Assembly: GCF_012849055.1 (NCBI RefSeq)
Contig: NZ_CP051677.1
Location: 1,936,501-2,000,500 of the forward strand
Direction of reading: 5' to 3'
Length of the DNA stretch: 64,000 bases
From: Spirosoma rhododendri
Lineage (GTDB): Bacteria; Bacteroidota; Bacteroidia; Cytophagales; Spirosomataceae
Made by a program: the position numbers and the translations under genes. Positions within the stretch are counted from its first letter, which is position 1, and the number at the start of each line of letters is the position of its first letter. This document shows positions 10,152 to 20,298 of this stretch, piece by piece. Under the pieces are notes generated by a model. That model ran no database searches. It was not told the DNA's origin and worked only from the letters and a program-made list of their open reading frames with translations.

Positions 10152-11063
10152 ATGCGTACTCTTTTGCTCACCTGTCTGTTTGCTATTGTGCTAACCACCC
10201 TACACGCTCAGGAAGTAATCAAACTGTGGCCCGACGGGCAGATTCCCAACGCTATCGCCGGTGTGCCCGACAACGAAAAGGCGGAAATGGGAGCCGATGG
10301 CATCGCCCGGATTAGTAATGTCTCGACACCGACGCTGACAGTCTACAAACCAGCTGGCAAACCGACTGGCAGTGCCGTGATGATCTGCCCTGGCGGTGGT
10401 TACGGTATTCTGGCATCGGGGCATGAAGGCGAAGACATTGCCCGCTGGCTCAACGGTATGGGTGTCACCGCGTTTGTGCTCAAATACCGCCTGCCGAACG
10501 AAAAGCTGATGACCAGCCAACAGGAGGTACCGCTGATGGACGCCATGCAGGCGATGACGCTGATCCGTCAGAAGGCAGGGCAGTACGGCATAGATACCGG
10601 CAGAATAGGCGTAATGGGGTTCTCGGCAGGGGGGCACCTGGCATCGACACTGGCGACGCACTACAACAAGGGACCGAAGGCCAATGAACAGGCAAAGCCC
10701 AACTTCGCCATTCTGATTTATCCGGTCATTACGTTCGGTGAGAACACCCACAGCGGGTCGAAAAACAACCTGCTTGGTAAACTAAGCACCTCGCCGGAGA
10801 TGGTGGCCTACTATTCCAATGAGTTGCAGGTTACCAGCCAGACTCCACCGACATTCCTCGTTCATTCGGAAGATGATAAAGCCGTCCCGGTTCAGAATAG
10901 TATTGATTTTTACCTCGCCTGTTTGAAAAACAACGTGCCAGCCGAGATGCACCTGTATCCGAAAGGCGGACACGGTTACGGGCTGCGGACGGCAAAATAT
11001 GGTTCGCTCAACACATGGCCCGATACCTGTAAAGCATGGCTGACAGCGCTGGGTGCGATATAA
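10152..11063 (+). CDS. Secreted alpha/beta hydrolase, acetyl-esterase (BD-FAE/Axe)-like
   Basis: The ATG at 10152 gives a 20-residue signal peptide ending in HAQ; a GTG at 10140 is also in frame. Visible elements are the oxyanion region CPGGGYGILA, the nucleophile elbow GFSAGGHLAS (Ser158), the acid in SEDDKAVPVQNS and the histidine in GGHGYG. WPDGQIPNA at the mature N-terminus is usual in Bacteroidota acetylxylan-esterase-like proteins. It probably removes acyl groups from sugars or xylan-like polymers outside the cytoplasm; exact substrate unknown. A strong terminator follows 18 nt downstream. Confidence 0.88.
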   Translation: MRTLLLTCLFAIVLTTLHAQEVIKLWPDGQIPNAIAGVPDNEKAEMGADGIARISNVSTPTLTVYKPAGKPTGSAVMICPGGGYGILASGHEGEDIARWLNGMGVTAFVLKYRLPNEKLMTSQQEVPLMDAMQAMTLIRQKAGQYGIDTGRIGVMGFSAGGHLASTLATHYNKGPKANEQAKPNFAILIYPVITFGENTHSGSKNNLLGKLSTSPEMVAYYSNELQVTSQTPPTFLVHSEDDKAVPVQNSIDFYLACLKNNVPAEMHLYPKGGHGYGLRTAKYGSLNTWPDTCKAWLTALGAI

Positions 11064-11081
11064 TACCAGACCTGTAAGCAG

Positions 11082-11125
11082 AAACGTGGCCCGTTGATCT
11101 TCGTAGATTGACGGGCCACGTTTTT
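11082..11125 (+). terminator. Rho-independent terminator
   Basis: The 13-bp stem AAACGTGGCCCGT / ACGGGCCACGTTT is followed by T5, 18 nt after the esterase stop. Confidence 0.9.
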
Positions 11126-11278
11126 CATAGCACATGCCTTGACCACGCGTTTTTACAGATTTCTGACCAGTAGAATGGTGTTATTTATAAGCAGTCTACA
11201 TAAATTTGCCATGTGCAATCAGCATAGATAGACGCTTGATCTGGTAGGCGTTTGTACTACTCCCCAGTTGCTCTGGTT

Positions 11279-12444
11279 ATGACGGCGAAGAAAGTTATTG
11301 GTAAACTGCATTTGTGGCTGGGGCTGGCATCCGGGCTTGTCGTATTCATCGTTGCGCTGACAGGCTGTTTGTACGCGTTTCAGGCCGAAATTCAGGATGC
11401 TACCCAGCCTTACCGGTTTGTAGAGGCTCAGCATAAGCCAATATTGCCCCCGTCGGTGCTGCGTTCAATTGCTGATCGTCAATTGCCCGGTAAGCAGGCC
11501 CACAGTGTAAACTACGCCGAAGCGGGCCGGTCGGTCACTGTCATCTATTATTCGCTGAGTGATACCTACTATTACGGCGTGTCGATCAACCCGTATACCG
11601 GGCAGGTGTTGAACGTTACTGACTATAACCAGACGTTTTTCCGGTGGGTACTCAACGGGCATTATTATCTCTGGTTACCACCAGCGATTGGTCAGCCCAT
11701 TGTCGCGACGGCGACGCTGGTATTTGTGCTATTACTGCTGTCGGGGCTTGTCTTGTGGTGGCCGAAAAACCGAAAAGCTGCGAATCAGCGATTTTCAGTC
11801 AAGTGGTCAGCGAAGTGGCGTCGGGTCAATTACGATCTGCATAATGTGTTCGGCTTTTACGTGCTGATCGTCGGTTTGGTACTGGGCCTGACCGGGCTTG
11901 TTTGGGGCTTTCAGTGGTTCGCCAAAGCAATGTACTGGTCGACATCGGGCGGTAAGGCACTGGCGATGTACGCCGAACCGCTATCCGACACCACGCGCAT
12001 GGGCATACAGCGCACACAACCCGCTACCGATTTGCTGTGGTCCCGGCTGATCCGGCAGCAGCCTGACCTGAAAAGCGTTGAAGTGCATTTTCCCGAGACA
12101 AATACCAGCTCGATTCTCATCAGTACCAATACCCTGCACGACAATACCTCGCGTACCGATTTCCGCTTCTACGATCAGCACACGCTGGCTGAGCAATCGG
12201 TCAGCCACCCATACGGGCGATACGAACAGGCATCGACCGCCGATAAAATTGCCCGTCTGAACTACGACATTCATACGGGGCGGTATGGGGGCTACCGGGT
12301 AAGTTGCTGATGTTTTTTGCCAGCCTGATTTGCGCCAGCCTGCCCATAACGGGTACCCTTATCTGGTGGGGACGGCGCTCGAAAACAAAACCTGTTCGGA
12401 CCAAAGCCGCCATTCGGCAACCGGCCTCCAAAGCTCTGGTGTAG
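11279..12444 (+). CDS. PepSY-associated transmembrane protein (frameshifted)
   Basis: The start at 11279 gives MTAKKVIGKLHLWLGLASGL, the typical first membrane helix of PepSY_TM proteins, followed by a periplasmic PepSY-like loop, WVLNGHYYLWL, two more helices (LVFVLLLLSGLVLWWPK, NVFGFYVLIVGLVLGLTGLV) and YDIHTG before the last helix. The frame stops early at 12310. Adding one G to the run 12287-12291 restores GGLPGKLLMFFASL and the expected fourth helix ending in GTLIWWGRR, with a stop at 12442-12444. The family is often linked to iron uptake or ferric reduction, but no TonB receptor is next to it here. Confidence 0.82.
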
Positions 12445-12491
12445 GGGCTATTTTGCATTGGACAACATACCAACACTGAACAGCCCGTCTG

Positions 12492-13397
12492 CTACTTTTC
12501 GTTGAGAATCAACGGCATAGTACCCCGACCTCCCATAATCACAATCTTGGCGTTTGGCGAAGCGGCTAGTTCACGTTGCGCTTTGATTTGCTCGTACTGA
12601 AGCTGCCGGTCGCTCAAGCCGGTCGACAGAATGCGCTGATAATCGGCAATACCCTGTGCTTCGACGCGCTTGCGTTCGGCCTCCTGACGCTCCTTCGCCA
12701 GCACGAACTGCATCTTTTGGGCGTCCTGCTCGGCATTGATTTTCGATTCGATCGTTTTCTTCACCGATGCGGGAAGGTCGATGTTACGGATCAGGAGTTG
12801 TTCCAGCAGCAGGCCCCGCTTGCGAAAATCTGACTCAATCGTTTTGTAGATCCGGCCCTGAAATTCATCGCGTCGGGTCGAGTATAAGGCGACGGCGTCG
12901 TAATACACGGCATTGTCGCGGATGCGGGTCCGCGTAATTGGCCGAACGATCTTATCCATGTAATCGGTACCAATCTCCTGATAAATGCGGGGGGCATCAG
13001 CCGGGATAACCCGGTACAGAACCGTCAGGTCGATAACGACTTCAAGCCCGTCGGCGGTGAGAACCCGGATGGCATCGTCGCCCACTTTCTGCCCCTCGTC
13101 GTTCGTTGCCGACATGGTGTAGTTCTGCGTCTTGGTATCGAACTCCGTCACATTGGCGAGCGGATTCACGAAGTTCAGGCCGGAGCTAAGCGCCCGATCG
13201 CTGACGTTGCCGAAAAGCGAAATGACGCCGACCTGACCCGCATCGATTTGCCGGACAGCGGCCGTCAGAAAACCCAGTATCAGCAGGACAAAACCGGTCA
13301 GTTTGACCGGACGGGAATAGCGCGAAAATGTCAGCGCGGGGGTATTGATTGCGAAACCGGCCAGCAGAAGAAGTAGACCGATGATGAGGAAAAACAT
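12492..13397 (-). CDS. SPFH-domain membrane protein (prohibitin/HflC-like)
   Basis: Two N-terminal hydrophobic segments (residues 1-20 and 33-50) are followed by an SPFH/Band 7 domain (QIDAGQVGVISLFGNV, GLNFVNPLANV, VLYRVIP, IESDFRKRGLLLEQLLIRNI) and a charged helical region (KINAEQDAQKMQFVLAKE). These proteins form large membrane assemblies that regulate FtsH-type proteolysis or membrane organisation. At 301 residues it has normal length. It is convergent with the PepSY gene, with 47 nt between stops, and no hflK or ftsH lies next to it. Confidence 0.88.
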   Translation of the reverse strand: MFFLIIGLLLLLAGFAINTPALTFSRYSRPVKLTGFVLLILGFLTAAVRQIDAGQVGVISLFGNVSDRALSSGLNFVNPLANVTEFDTKTQNYTMSATNDEGQKVGDDAIRVLTADGLEVVIDLTVLYRVIPADAPRIYQEIGTDYMDKIVRPITRTRIRDNAVYYDAVALYSTRRDEFQGRIYKTIESDFRKRGLLLEQLLIRNIDLPASVKKTIESKINAEQDAQKMQFVLAKERQEAERKRVEAQGIADYQRILSTGLSDRQLQYEQIKAQRELAASPNAKIVIMGGRGTMPLILNEK

Positions 13398-13546
13398 GGC
13401 GTTTAGATCGGAGCAAACGAAGCCAGCATTGGCTTATCGTGCGCTGAATGTACGCTGACAACTAAATCACTGCGACGGCCGTATACAGGAACGGCTGCCC
13501 TAATCCTGAAACGGTTACAGGGGTTGACAGACGACCGCCGAACACG

Positions 13547-13580
13547 AAAAAAGGCATCCGGTACACTACCAGATGCCTTT
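13547..13580 (-). terminator. Rho-independent terminator
   Basis: A hairpin of AAAGGCATC and its partner ATGCCTTT is followed, on the minus strand, by T6. It lies 30 nt downstream of the DUF1573 gene. Confidence 0.8.
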
Positions 13581-13609
13581 CGTAATCACACTATTAACCC
13601 TTCAGCGTG

Positions 13610-14059
13610 TTAGCGTGAAGTCTTAGTGCCTTTCTTCTTCGACTTGTCCATCGGGGTAGCCGTTGGTGCAGCCGCAGCAGTTTCTTTCTGCGTAACCACT
13701 TCGCCTTTGAGGTACAGCGTTGTCTGTCCCGATTCAGCGTTGCTCGTCACGGTTACCGACTTGGTAAACTGACCCGGGGTAGCGGCATTGTAGGTAGCCG
13801 ATACCGAACCTGTTTTGCCGGGCATTACGGGCTCCTTCGTCCAGCTCGGCTTCGTGCAGCCGCAGGAAGCAGCGGCATCATTGATGACAACCGGGTCCGT
13901 ACCGTTGTTCTTGAACTCGAATACGTAGGTAACAGGCTTGCCCTGCTCAACCTTGCCAAAATCATGCGTCTCTTTGGCAAACTTCATGGTGCCTTTCTGA
14001 CCATAGCTAACTGCAACAAAGGCAAATAAAGCTACGAAAAGTGAAAAAATGGTTTTCAT
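13610..14059 (-). CDS. DUF1573 domain protein, exported
   Basis: This 149-residue protein has a signal peptide (MKTIFSLFVALFAFVAVSYGQ) and one DUF1573 Ig-like domain with the usual ETHDFGKVEQGKPVTYVFEF and the conserved SCGCTKPSW. The C-terminus is a Lys/Ala/Thr-rich tail (KSKKKGTKTSR). Such proteins are abundant in the periplasm or surface of Bacteroidota; their role is unknown. It is monocistronic with its own terminator. Confidence 0.9.
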   Translation of the reverse strand: MKTIFSLFVALFAFVAVSYGQKGTMKFAKETHDFGKVEQGKPVTYVFEFKNNGTDPVVINDAAASCGCTKPSWTKEPVMPGKTGSVSATYNAATPGQFTKSVTVTSNAESGQTTLYLKGEVVTQKETAAAAPTATPMDKSKKKGTKTSR

Positions 14060-14303
14060 TAGACTGTACAGAATTATAGTTTGGTTAATCGAATTAGCTA
14101 CCTGATAAACGAAATATGCCGCAAAAGATTTGCCAAATTTTTACTGAATTTCGTTGTACAGACAAAGGAACGTAAAAAAATCGTTTTTTTGAAAGCTGGG
14201 TTGTTTTAGCTTACATTTACTTTCACCGGGCAGTCGCAATGTGCCTGTTCCGCGTGCTTCATCAGACAAACTATTGTTGTATCCTTCAACCCGTGGTCCT
14301 GCT

Positions 14304-16708
14304 GTGATAGCCAACGAAAAACTCCGCTCGACTGATATTCTCACTCGCGAAAAAATCCTATATGACTACCGAATGGCCAGTGAAAGCCGACAGGTAAGCT
14401 TATTGGGTCGGCGCGACGTTATGGGGGGGCGGGCTAAGTTCGGCATCTTTGGCGACGGAAAGGAACTGGCTCAGCTGGCTGCGGCCCGCGCATTTCGCCG
14501 GGGCGACTTCCGGTCGGGCTATTACCGGGATCAGACGTTTGTTGCTGCACTGGGCGAACTACGCTGGAGTGAATTCTTTGCCCAGCTCTATGCCCATGCT
14601 GATTTGACGGCTGAACCTAATACGGCCGGACGGTCAATGAACGGCCACTTTGCCACCCGCTGGGTCGACGATCAGGGGCTGTGGCGGAGTCAGACCGATC
14701 AGTATAATTCCGTTTGTGATATTGCGCCCACCGCCGGGCAGATTCCGCGCGCTGTGGGGCTGGCTTATGCGTCGAAGCTGTACCGGCAAAACCCGGCTCT
14801 GCACGACATGACTGGCTTTTCGCACGAGGGAAACGAAGTTGTGTTTGGAACCATCGGCGATGCGTCGACCTCGCAGGGGATGTTCTGGGAGACAATGAAC
14901 GCGGCTGGGGTGTTGCAGGTGCCGCTACTGATGTCGGTTTGGGACGATGGCTATGGTATTTCGGTGCCGGTAGAGTACCAGACGACGAAGGGCAGCATAT
15001 CGAAAGCGATGGCTGGCCTGCAACGCGACGCCGACGATAAAGGCATTGAGATAATGACCGTGAAAGGCTGGGACTACGTGGCCCTGCTCGAAACCTACGA
15101 ACAGGCGGCTCGTATCTGCCGGGAACAGCACGTGCCGGTACTAGTGCACGTTCAGGAATTGACCCAGCCACAGGGCCATTCGACTTCGGGTTCGCACGAA
15201 CGGTACAAGAGTAAAAAACGACTGGCCTGGGAAGCCGAGCATGATTGCAACCGCACCTTTCGGTCCTGGATTTTAACCAATGGTTACGCAACGGGTGATG
15301 AACTCGACGCTATCGACGCCGAAGCAAAACAGGTTGCCGGAGAGGCCCGCACATCAGCCTGGAATGCGTTTCAGGAGTCGATGAAGGCCGACATGAACGA
15401 AGCACTCGACTTATTACAGCGTGTAGCGCGGCACAACCCGAAATCGGCTGAGCTAATGGCCATTCGGGAGCAGTTGCGTAAAGAACACCTGCCCCTCCGT
15501 CGCGACGCGGTTAGTGCTGTTCGGAAAGCATTGCGCACGGTGCGGATGGATAAAGCGGCTGTGAAAGCGCCCCTGCAGGCATACCTCAAAACGATCGACG
15601 AGAAGGCGGAGGATATGTACCATTCGTTCCTGCTCAGTCAGTCGCCAGATTCACCCTTGCTCATCACCGGTACGCCTGCACAGTACACCGATGAGTCCCC
15701 GACGATCGACGGATATATGCTGATGCAGCGCTACTTCGATAACCTGTTTGGACGCGACGAGCGGGTGGTGGCGATGGGCGAAGACGTCGGTATGATCGGC
15801 GACGTGAATCAGGGCTTTGCTGGTCTACAGGAGAAATACGGTGAACTACGCATTACAGATACCGGTATTCGCGAAACGACAATCGTCGGGCAGGGTATTG
15901 GTATGGCGATGCGTGGCCTGCGCCCCATTGTCGAGATTCAGTATTTCGATTACATCTACTACGCGCTGGCGACGCTGACCGATGATCTGGCGACGCTGCA
16001 TTACCGCACGAAAGGTGGACAGAAGGCACCCCTGATTATCCGTACGCGTGGTCACCGGCTCGAAGGTATCTGGCATTCGGGTTCGCCGATGGGCGCTATG
16101 CTGGGCAGCCTGCGGGGTATTCACGTGCTGGTGCCGCGCAACATGACGCAGGCAGCAGGCTTCTACAACACGCTTGTCAAAGGCGACGATCCGGCTTTGG
16201 TTATCGAATGCCTGAACGGGTATCGGCTGAAAGAACGACTGCCCGATAACCTGAGCGAGTTCTGCCTGCCGCTTGGTGTCCCCGATGTGTTGCGTACGGG
16301 CACTGATCTGACGGTAGTTACCTACGGAGCCATGTGCCGCATTGTGCTGGAAGCCGCCACTCAGCTTGCCGAGATGGGTATTCAGGTGGAAGTGATCGAT
16401 GCACAGACGCTGCTGCCTTTCGATCGGCACCACTTGATTATGGAGTCGATCAAGAAGACGAACCGGGTTATTTTTGCGGACGAAGACGTTCCCGGTGGGG
16501 CGTCGGCCTACATGCTGCAACAGGTTGTCGACAAGCAGGATGCATACCGTTATCTGGATTCGCCCCCCCGCACCTTGTCGGCCAAAGCTCACCGCCCCCC
16601 TACGGTTCCGACGGGGACTATTTTTCCAAACCAAATGTTGACGACGTAATCGAAGCGGTTTATGCTCTCCTGAGCGAGAGTGACCCTGCCCGGTTTCCAG
16701 CAATTTAA
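14304..16708 (+). CDS. Branched-chain 2-oxoacid dehydrogenase E1, alpha-beta fusion (frameshifted)
   Basis: The protein fuses the E1 alpha and beta subunits of a thiamine-diphosphate 2-oxoacid dehydrogenase, which decarboxylates branched-chain 2-oxoacids and acylates E2. Alpha motifs: [20 protein letters not shown]-like [17 protein letters not shown]. Beta motifs from about residue 460: [58 protein letters not shown]. The GTG at 14304 ([13 protein letters not shown]) is preferred because upstream residues to a GTG at 14241 lack family equivalents. The long frame ends at 16649 in non-family residues; one extra C in the run 16595-16600 restores [20 protein letters not shown] and a stop at 16706-16708. 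Confidence 0.88.
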
Positions 16709-16709
16709 C

Positions 16710-16800
16710 AATGAGCGAATGAGTGAATGAGCAAATGAGTGAATAGCTAATCAACGCAGTAAAAAAATCACTCATTCGCTCATTCACTCATTCGCTCATT
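16710..16800 (+). repeat. Octamer-repeat hairpin, copy 1 (AATGAGYR units)
   Basis: Four octamers on the left (16710-16742) form a 33-bp inverted repeat with 16768-16800, one mismatch, 25-nt loop. It begins 2 nt after the E1 stop and ends 8 nt before the nuoI start. Confidence 0.9.
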
Positions 16801-16808
16801 CAACTCGA

Positions 16809-18392
16809 ATGGCGTATTTTCAGGATATAAAGCGGGGGATTCAGACGTCGGTTAAGGGGCTGAGCCTGACGCTGCGGCACCTGCGCAACGCGACCAAACG
16901 ACGGTCGGCGGTGGGGGTTGCCAGCGACAATTATTTCGATCTACAGACGGGGCTCGTTACGCTGGAATACCCGCACGAGCAACTGCCCATTCCCGACAAT
17001 GGCCGTTACCGGCTTCACAACGAAATCGACGATTGCATTGTCTGTGATAAATGCGCCAAAGTCTGTCCCGTCGACTGCATTACAATTGATGCCATCAAAG
17101 CAACGGAGGAAGTAGGACGGGCGTCTGACGGGTCACCGATCCGTCTGTATGCGGCTACGTTCGATATCGACATGGCAAAGTGCTGCTACTGCGGTCTGTG
17201 CACGGTCGTCTGCCCGACGGAGTGCCTGACGATGGACAAGAAGTTCGATTATAGCGAATTTGAATTGGGCAAGCTGACGTATCACTACGCGGACCTGACA
17301 CCAACCGAAGCCGACGAAAAGCGGGCGTTGTACGAGCAGTTTGTTCAGGAAAAAGAAGCGCAGAAAGCGGCTGCGGCAGCCGCGAAGAAAGCTGCCACGT
17401 CAGCGGAAACGCCCGCCGAACCAGCCAAACGCCCGGCGTTCCGCCCAACGGCAAAACCCGCTACCCCCGTTTCGCCGGACGAGAACTCAGCCGGTGGGGC
17501 TATCGAGCATCCGCTGACCGACGCGACGCCAACTGAGATGGAGCAGATCGCGCAGGGTGGATTGGAAACTACGAAAAAACCAACCTTCCAGCCGACTCGC
17601 AAACCGACGGTTCCGCCCGCCCCCATCGAACCCGACGCACAGGCTAACGTAACGGAAGAGGAAAAACCCGCGTCGGCACCAGCGGCCGCGAAACCGGCAT
17701 TCCGCCCGTCGATGAAACCCGCATCGGCGACACCACCGGCCGATAAGCCGGAAGGCATTGAGGTACCGGCTACCCCTGCGCCCAAACCGGCTGGCTTCCG
17801 ACCAACAATGAAACCAGCGGCTGCAACGTCGGCCGACGAGCCGAAGCAACCCGCTGATGAGGTAACTGATGCTCCGCAGGAGTCTGCAAAACCGAAGCCT
17901 GTCTTCCACCCGACAATGAAACCGGCGGCCGCTCCGCCTGCTGAGCCAGCAAGTGAGCCGGTAACCGACGCAGTACCGGAGGCCCCAAAGCCTAAGCCCG
18001 CGTTTCGGCCGACGATGAAGCCAGCGACTGTTCCGTCGGCAGATCAGGCTACTGATAATGACGCCGACAAGCCCGCCGTGCCGGTCGAGAAGAAACCTGC
18101 GTTTCGTCCAACGATGAAACCGAAGCCAGCGGGTGACGCGCTAACTGATGCGGCAGTGTCTCAAGACAAAACGCCGTCGGTTGATGAGGAAAAACCGGTT
18201 GCGCCAGCCGTAGCAAAGCCAGCGGGTTTTCGGCCCACGATGAAACCGGCTGTGCCGCCCACGGCTACGCCGGATGAACAGACTGTGCCGGAAACAAAAG
18301 CTGAACTCCCGGAAGAGCCGCCCAAAGCAAAACCGGCATTCCGCCCGACAATGAAGCCGAAGCCCAAACCTGACGAGGGCGAATCGGCCTAG
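16809..18392 (+). CDS. nuoI: NADH-quinone oxidoreductase subunit I-like ferredoxin with long repetitive C-terminal tail
   Basis: The first 180 residues are a NuoI-type protein: an N-terminal amphipathic stretch, then two 4Fe-4S motifs at Cys76-79-82-86 (CIVCDKCAKVCP) and Cys125-128-131-135 (CCYCGLCTVVCP), which pass electrons from NADH dehydrogenase toward quinone. Residues about 185-527 are a Lys/Pro/Ala/Thr-rich, probably disordered extension with nine variants of a PAFRPTMKP unit separated by acidic spacers (residues TPADEP-like). Usual NuoI is 150-220 residues, so the tail is exceptional. nuoJ follows 43 nt later. The reading frame is intact throughout the tail. Confidence 0.88.
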   Translation: MAYFQDIKRGIQTSVKGLSLTLRHLRNATKRRSAVGVASDNYFDLQTGLVTLEYPHEQLPIPDNGRYRLHNEIDDCIVCDKCAKVCPVDCITIDAIKATEEVGRASDGSPIRLYAATFDIDMAKCCYCGLCTVVCPTECLTMDKKFDYSEFELGKLTYHYADLTPTEADEKRALYEQFVQEKEAQKAAAAAAKKAATSAETPAEPAKRPAFRPTAKPATPVSPDENSAGGAIEHPLTDATPTEMEQIAQGGLETTKKPTFQPTRKPTVPPAPIEPDAQANVTEEEKPASAPAAAKPAFRPSMKPASATPPADKPEGIEVPATPAPKPAGFRPTMKPAAATSADEPKQPADEVTDAPQESAKPKPVFHPTMKPAAAPPAEPASEPVTDAVPEAPKPKPAFRPTMKPATVPSADQATDNDADKPAVPVEKKPAFRPTMKPKPAGDALTDAAVSQDKTPSVDEEKPVAPAVAKPAGFRPTMKPAVPPTATPDEQTVPETKAELPEEPPKAKPAFRPTMKPKPKPDEGESA

Positions 18393-18435
18393 CTTCCGGC
18401 GTCTTTCCCACGTCTATACTCTATCCTATAAAGTA

Positions 18436-18972
18436 GTGATTCAGCTCGCTTTCTACGGCTTTTCGGCGCTTACCCTCTTCGGTGCACTGGCTGTGTTGTT
18501 TACCCGCAACGTACTGTATGCCGCCTTTTTCCTGTTGCTCACCCTGCTGGGGGTTGCCGCGTTGTTTGTACTGGCAAGCGCCGACTTTCTGGCTATTGCC
18601 CAGATCATGATCTACGTCGGTGGGGTGCTGGTGCTGGTAATTTTCGGCGTGATGCTTACCCACAAAACCGAACCGGCAGCCTCCATCAGCAGCCAGACGG
18701 CGAACCGGATACCGTCGCTGAATCGGGTAGGGGCGGGTCTTGCGGGACTCGCCGTAGCGGGTGGGCTGTTCGTGGCGTTGTACACGCTGCTGGCACGGGC
18801 TAATTTTCCGTTGCTCAACGAGCCAGTAGGCTGGCAATCAACGATCAATACGATTGGTCGGCAGCTGATGACTGATTATGTCGTACCGTTTGAAATAGCG
18901 GGTGTGCTGTTATTGGCTGCGCTGGTTGGGGCAACATACCTTGCCGCTCGCGGGCAGGCGGCTAATCAATAG
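18436..18972 (+). CDS. nuoJ: NADH-quinone oxidoreductase subunit J
   Basis: A 178-residue membrane protein with five hydrophobic segments and the family signatures LFTRNVLYAAFFLLLTLLGV, LAIAQIMIYVGGVLVLVIFG and PFEIAGVLLLAALVGATYLA, part of the proton-pumping arm of complex I. The start is GTG at 18436. nuoK and later subunits do not follow: the next gene is on the other strand and overlaps the nuoJ stop by 7 nt, so the remaining complex I genes must lie elsewhere. Confidence 0.9.
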   Translation: MIQLAFYGFSALTLFGALAVLFTRNVLYAAFFLLLTLLGVAALFVLASADFLAIAQIMIYVGGVLVLVIFGVMLTHKTEPAASISSQTANRIPSLNRVGAGLAGLAVAGGLFVALYTLLARANFPLLNEPVGWQSTINTIGRQLMTDYVVPFEIAGVLLLAALVGATYLAARGQAANQ

Positions 18973-19796
18973 TCGCCACCAGCACCACCGCCACCGAAGC
19001 TGCCTCCGCCGAAACCGCCAAAACCACCACCCCCTCCTCCGCCGAAGCCGCCCCCACCGCTTGAGCCACCCCAGCCTGAATAAGTCGACGTTGGGAAAAA
19101 GACCGGTGGGAAGAAGCCGCCACCCCGGTTGCGATTGCTGCCGCCACCACCCCGGTTACGGTTGGCGAAAATGATGAAGATAATTACGCCGATAACGATC
19201 AGTACGAAGATGCCGCCCAGTCCGCCGTCGTCATCCGAGGAGCGTGGATCGGCTTTGTACTCGCCCTGCGCCCGTTGAATAATTTCGGTCGTTGCCGCAT
19301 CCAGACCATCGAAATAGCGCTGCTCTTTAAAGGCCGGAACAATGTCGTTGGAAATGATACGCTTGGCGATAGCGTCGGGAATGGCACCTTCCAGCCCGTA
19401 GCCCGTGGCAATATACACCTTGCGGGTCTGCGTAGCCCAGGCCAGTACCAGCCCGTTATTTTTCTGGCTTTGCCCAACGCCCCACTTCCGGCCTACCTGA
19501 AACGCAAAGTCGCCGATGGGGTATGGCTCCGTGCTTTTTACGATAACGATTGTGATCTGCGTTGAGGTAGAATCGTTGTAGGCATCCAGTTTTTGCTCCA
19601 GCCGGGCGCGTTCCTGCGCGCTGAGTGCTCCCGCGAAGTCGTTGACCAGGCGGGGCGGGTTCGGGCGGGCCGGAATAACGGAATCGGCAGTCGACCCAGT
19701 CTGCGCGTAGCCAGCCAATGCCAGCAGTGCCAGACTGACCAGCAGCAGGCTACCACGGAGTAAGCGGAGGAATGAAGAATACGGACGGACGTTCAC
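18966..19796 (-). CDS. TPM-domain protein with glycine-rich C-terminus (YgcG-like)
   Basis: Signal peptide (about residues 1-31), then a TPM_phosphatase domain (RLVNDFAGALSAQERARLE, QITIVIVKSTEPYPIGDFA, NNGLVLAWATQTRKVYIATG), one transmembrane helix (FVLIVIGVIIFIIFA) and a tail of Gly-rich runs ending GGGGAGGDY. TPM proteins are membrane-anchored with a globular extracytoplasmic domain. It is the last gene of a lemA-TPM-TPM operon, 7 nt after the previous stop. Confidence 0.9.
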   Translation of the reverse strand: MNVRPYSSFLRLLRGSLLLVSLALLALAGYAQTGSTADSVIPARPNPPRLVNDFAGALSAQERARLEQKLDAYNDSTSTQITIVIVKSTEPYPIGDFAFQVGRKWGVGQSQKNNGLVLAWATQTRKVYIATGYGLEGAIPDAIAKRIISNDIVPAFKEQRYFDGLDAATTEIIQRAQGEYKADPRSSDDDGGLGGIFVLIVIGVIIFIIFANRNRGGGGSNRNRGGGFFPPVFFPTSTYSGWGGSSGGGGFGGGGGGGFGGFGGGSFGGGGAGGDY

Positions 19797-19803
19797 GGTA
19801 GGG

Positions 19804-20238
19804 CTAACTAAACGAAATATCGTCGGGGAGTTCGTTGGTATCGGTGGCCCCGTCGTACGGAAAATACTGTTTCAGCTGCTGACCGGCCCGGCCGATACCC
19901 TGCCGGAGCCCTTCCACGTATTGCGCTTTGGCGAAATAACCGCGCATCAGGTCTTTAGTGCTCACCCAGAAGTCGGCGGGAACCTGCCGGTTAATACCCT
20001 CATCGCCGACGACGGCAAACTTACGGTCTTCGTGTGCCAGGTAAAAAAGGACGCCGTTGCGCAGCCTGGTTTCATGCATACCCAACCGATGAAACACCTC
20101 AATAGCTCGCTGCACCGGATCTGGTGATGAACAGTGCGCTTCGATATGGACGCGGATTTCGCCCGACGTTGCCAGCTCGGCCTGCCGGATGGCATCGATA
20201 AGTTGTTCCTGTTCGGCGGGAGTGAAAGGCGTGGTCAT
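19804..20238 (-). CDS. TPM-domain protein
   Basis: A 144-residue cytosolic-looking TPM protein with FTPAEQEQLIDAIRQAELATSGEIRVHIEAHC, FHRLGMHETRLRNGVLFYLAHEDRKFAVVGDEGIN and a short acidic end. The ATG at 20238 is preferred over 20250, because the latter directly abuts the hairpin at 20251-20293 and leaves no room for ribosome binding. It lies between lemA and the larger TPM gene, a gene order seen in many Bacteroidota. Confidence 0.85.
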   Translation of the reverse strand: MTTPFTPAEQEQLIDAIRQAELATSGEIRVHIEAHCSSPDPVQRAIEVFHRLGMHETRLRNGVLFYLAHEDRKFAVVGDEGINRQVPADFWVSTKDLMRGYFAKAQYVEGLRQGIGRAGQQLKQYFPYDGATDTNELPDDISFS

Positions 20239-20250
20239 GGGCGAAGGCAT

Positions 20251-20293
20251 AAAACCGTCCGGACCAGCGCTGAGTGGCTATCCGGACGGTTTT
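20251..20293 (-). terminator. Hairpin after lemA (terminator or attenuator)
   Basis: A perfect 13-bp stem (AAAACCGTCCGGA / TCCGGACGGTTTT) follows the lemA stop by 5 nt on the minus strand and precedes the TPM gene, ending in T4. It may reduce expression of the two TPM genes relative to lemA. Confidence 0.75.
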
Positions 20294-20298
20294 CTAAC

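Noticed and set aside
15846..16787. Minus-strand frame (313 codons) opposite the E1 dehydrogenase
   Set aside because: Antisense shadow of E1 extended through the octamer repeat; no recognisable domain.
16710..16800. Short direct repeats that might suggest CRISPR
   Set aside because: Units are 8 bp without unique spacers and form an inverted repeat; no cas genes are in the window.
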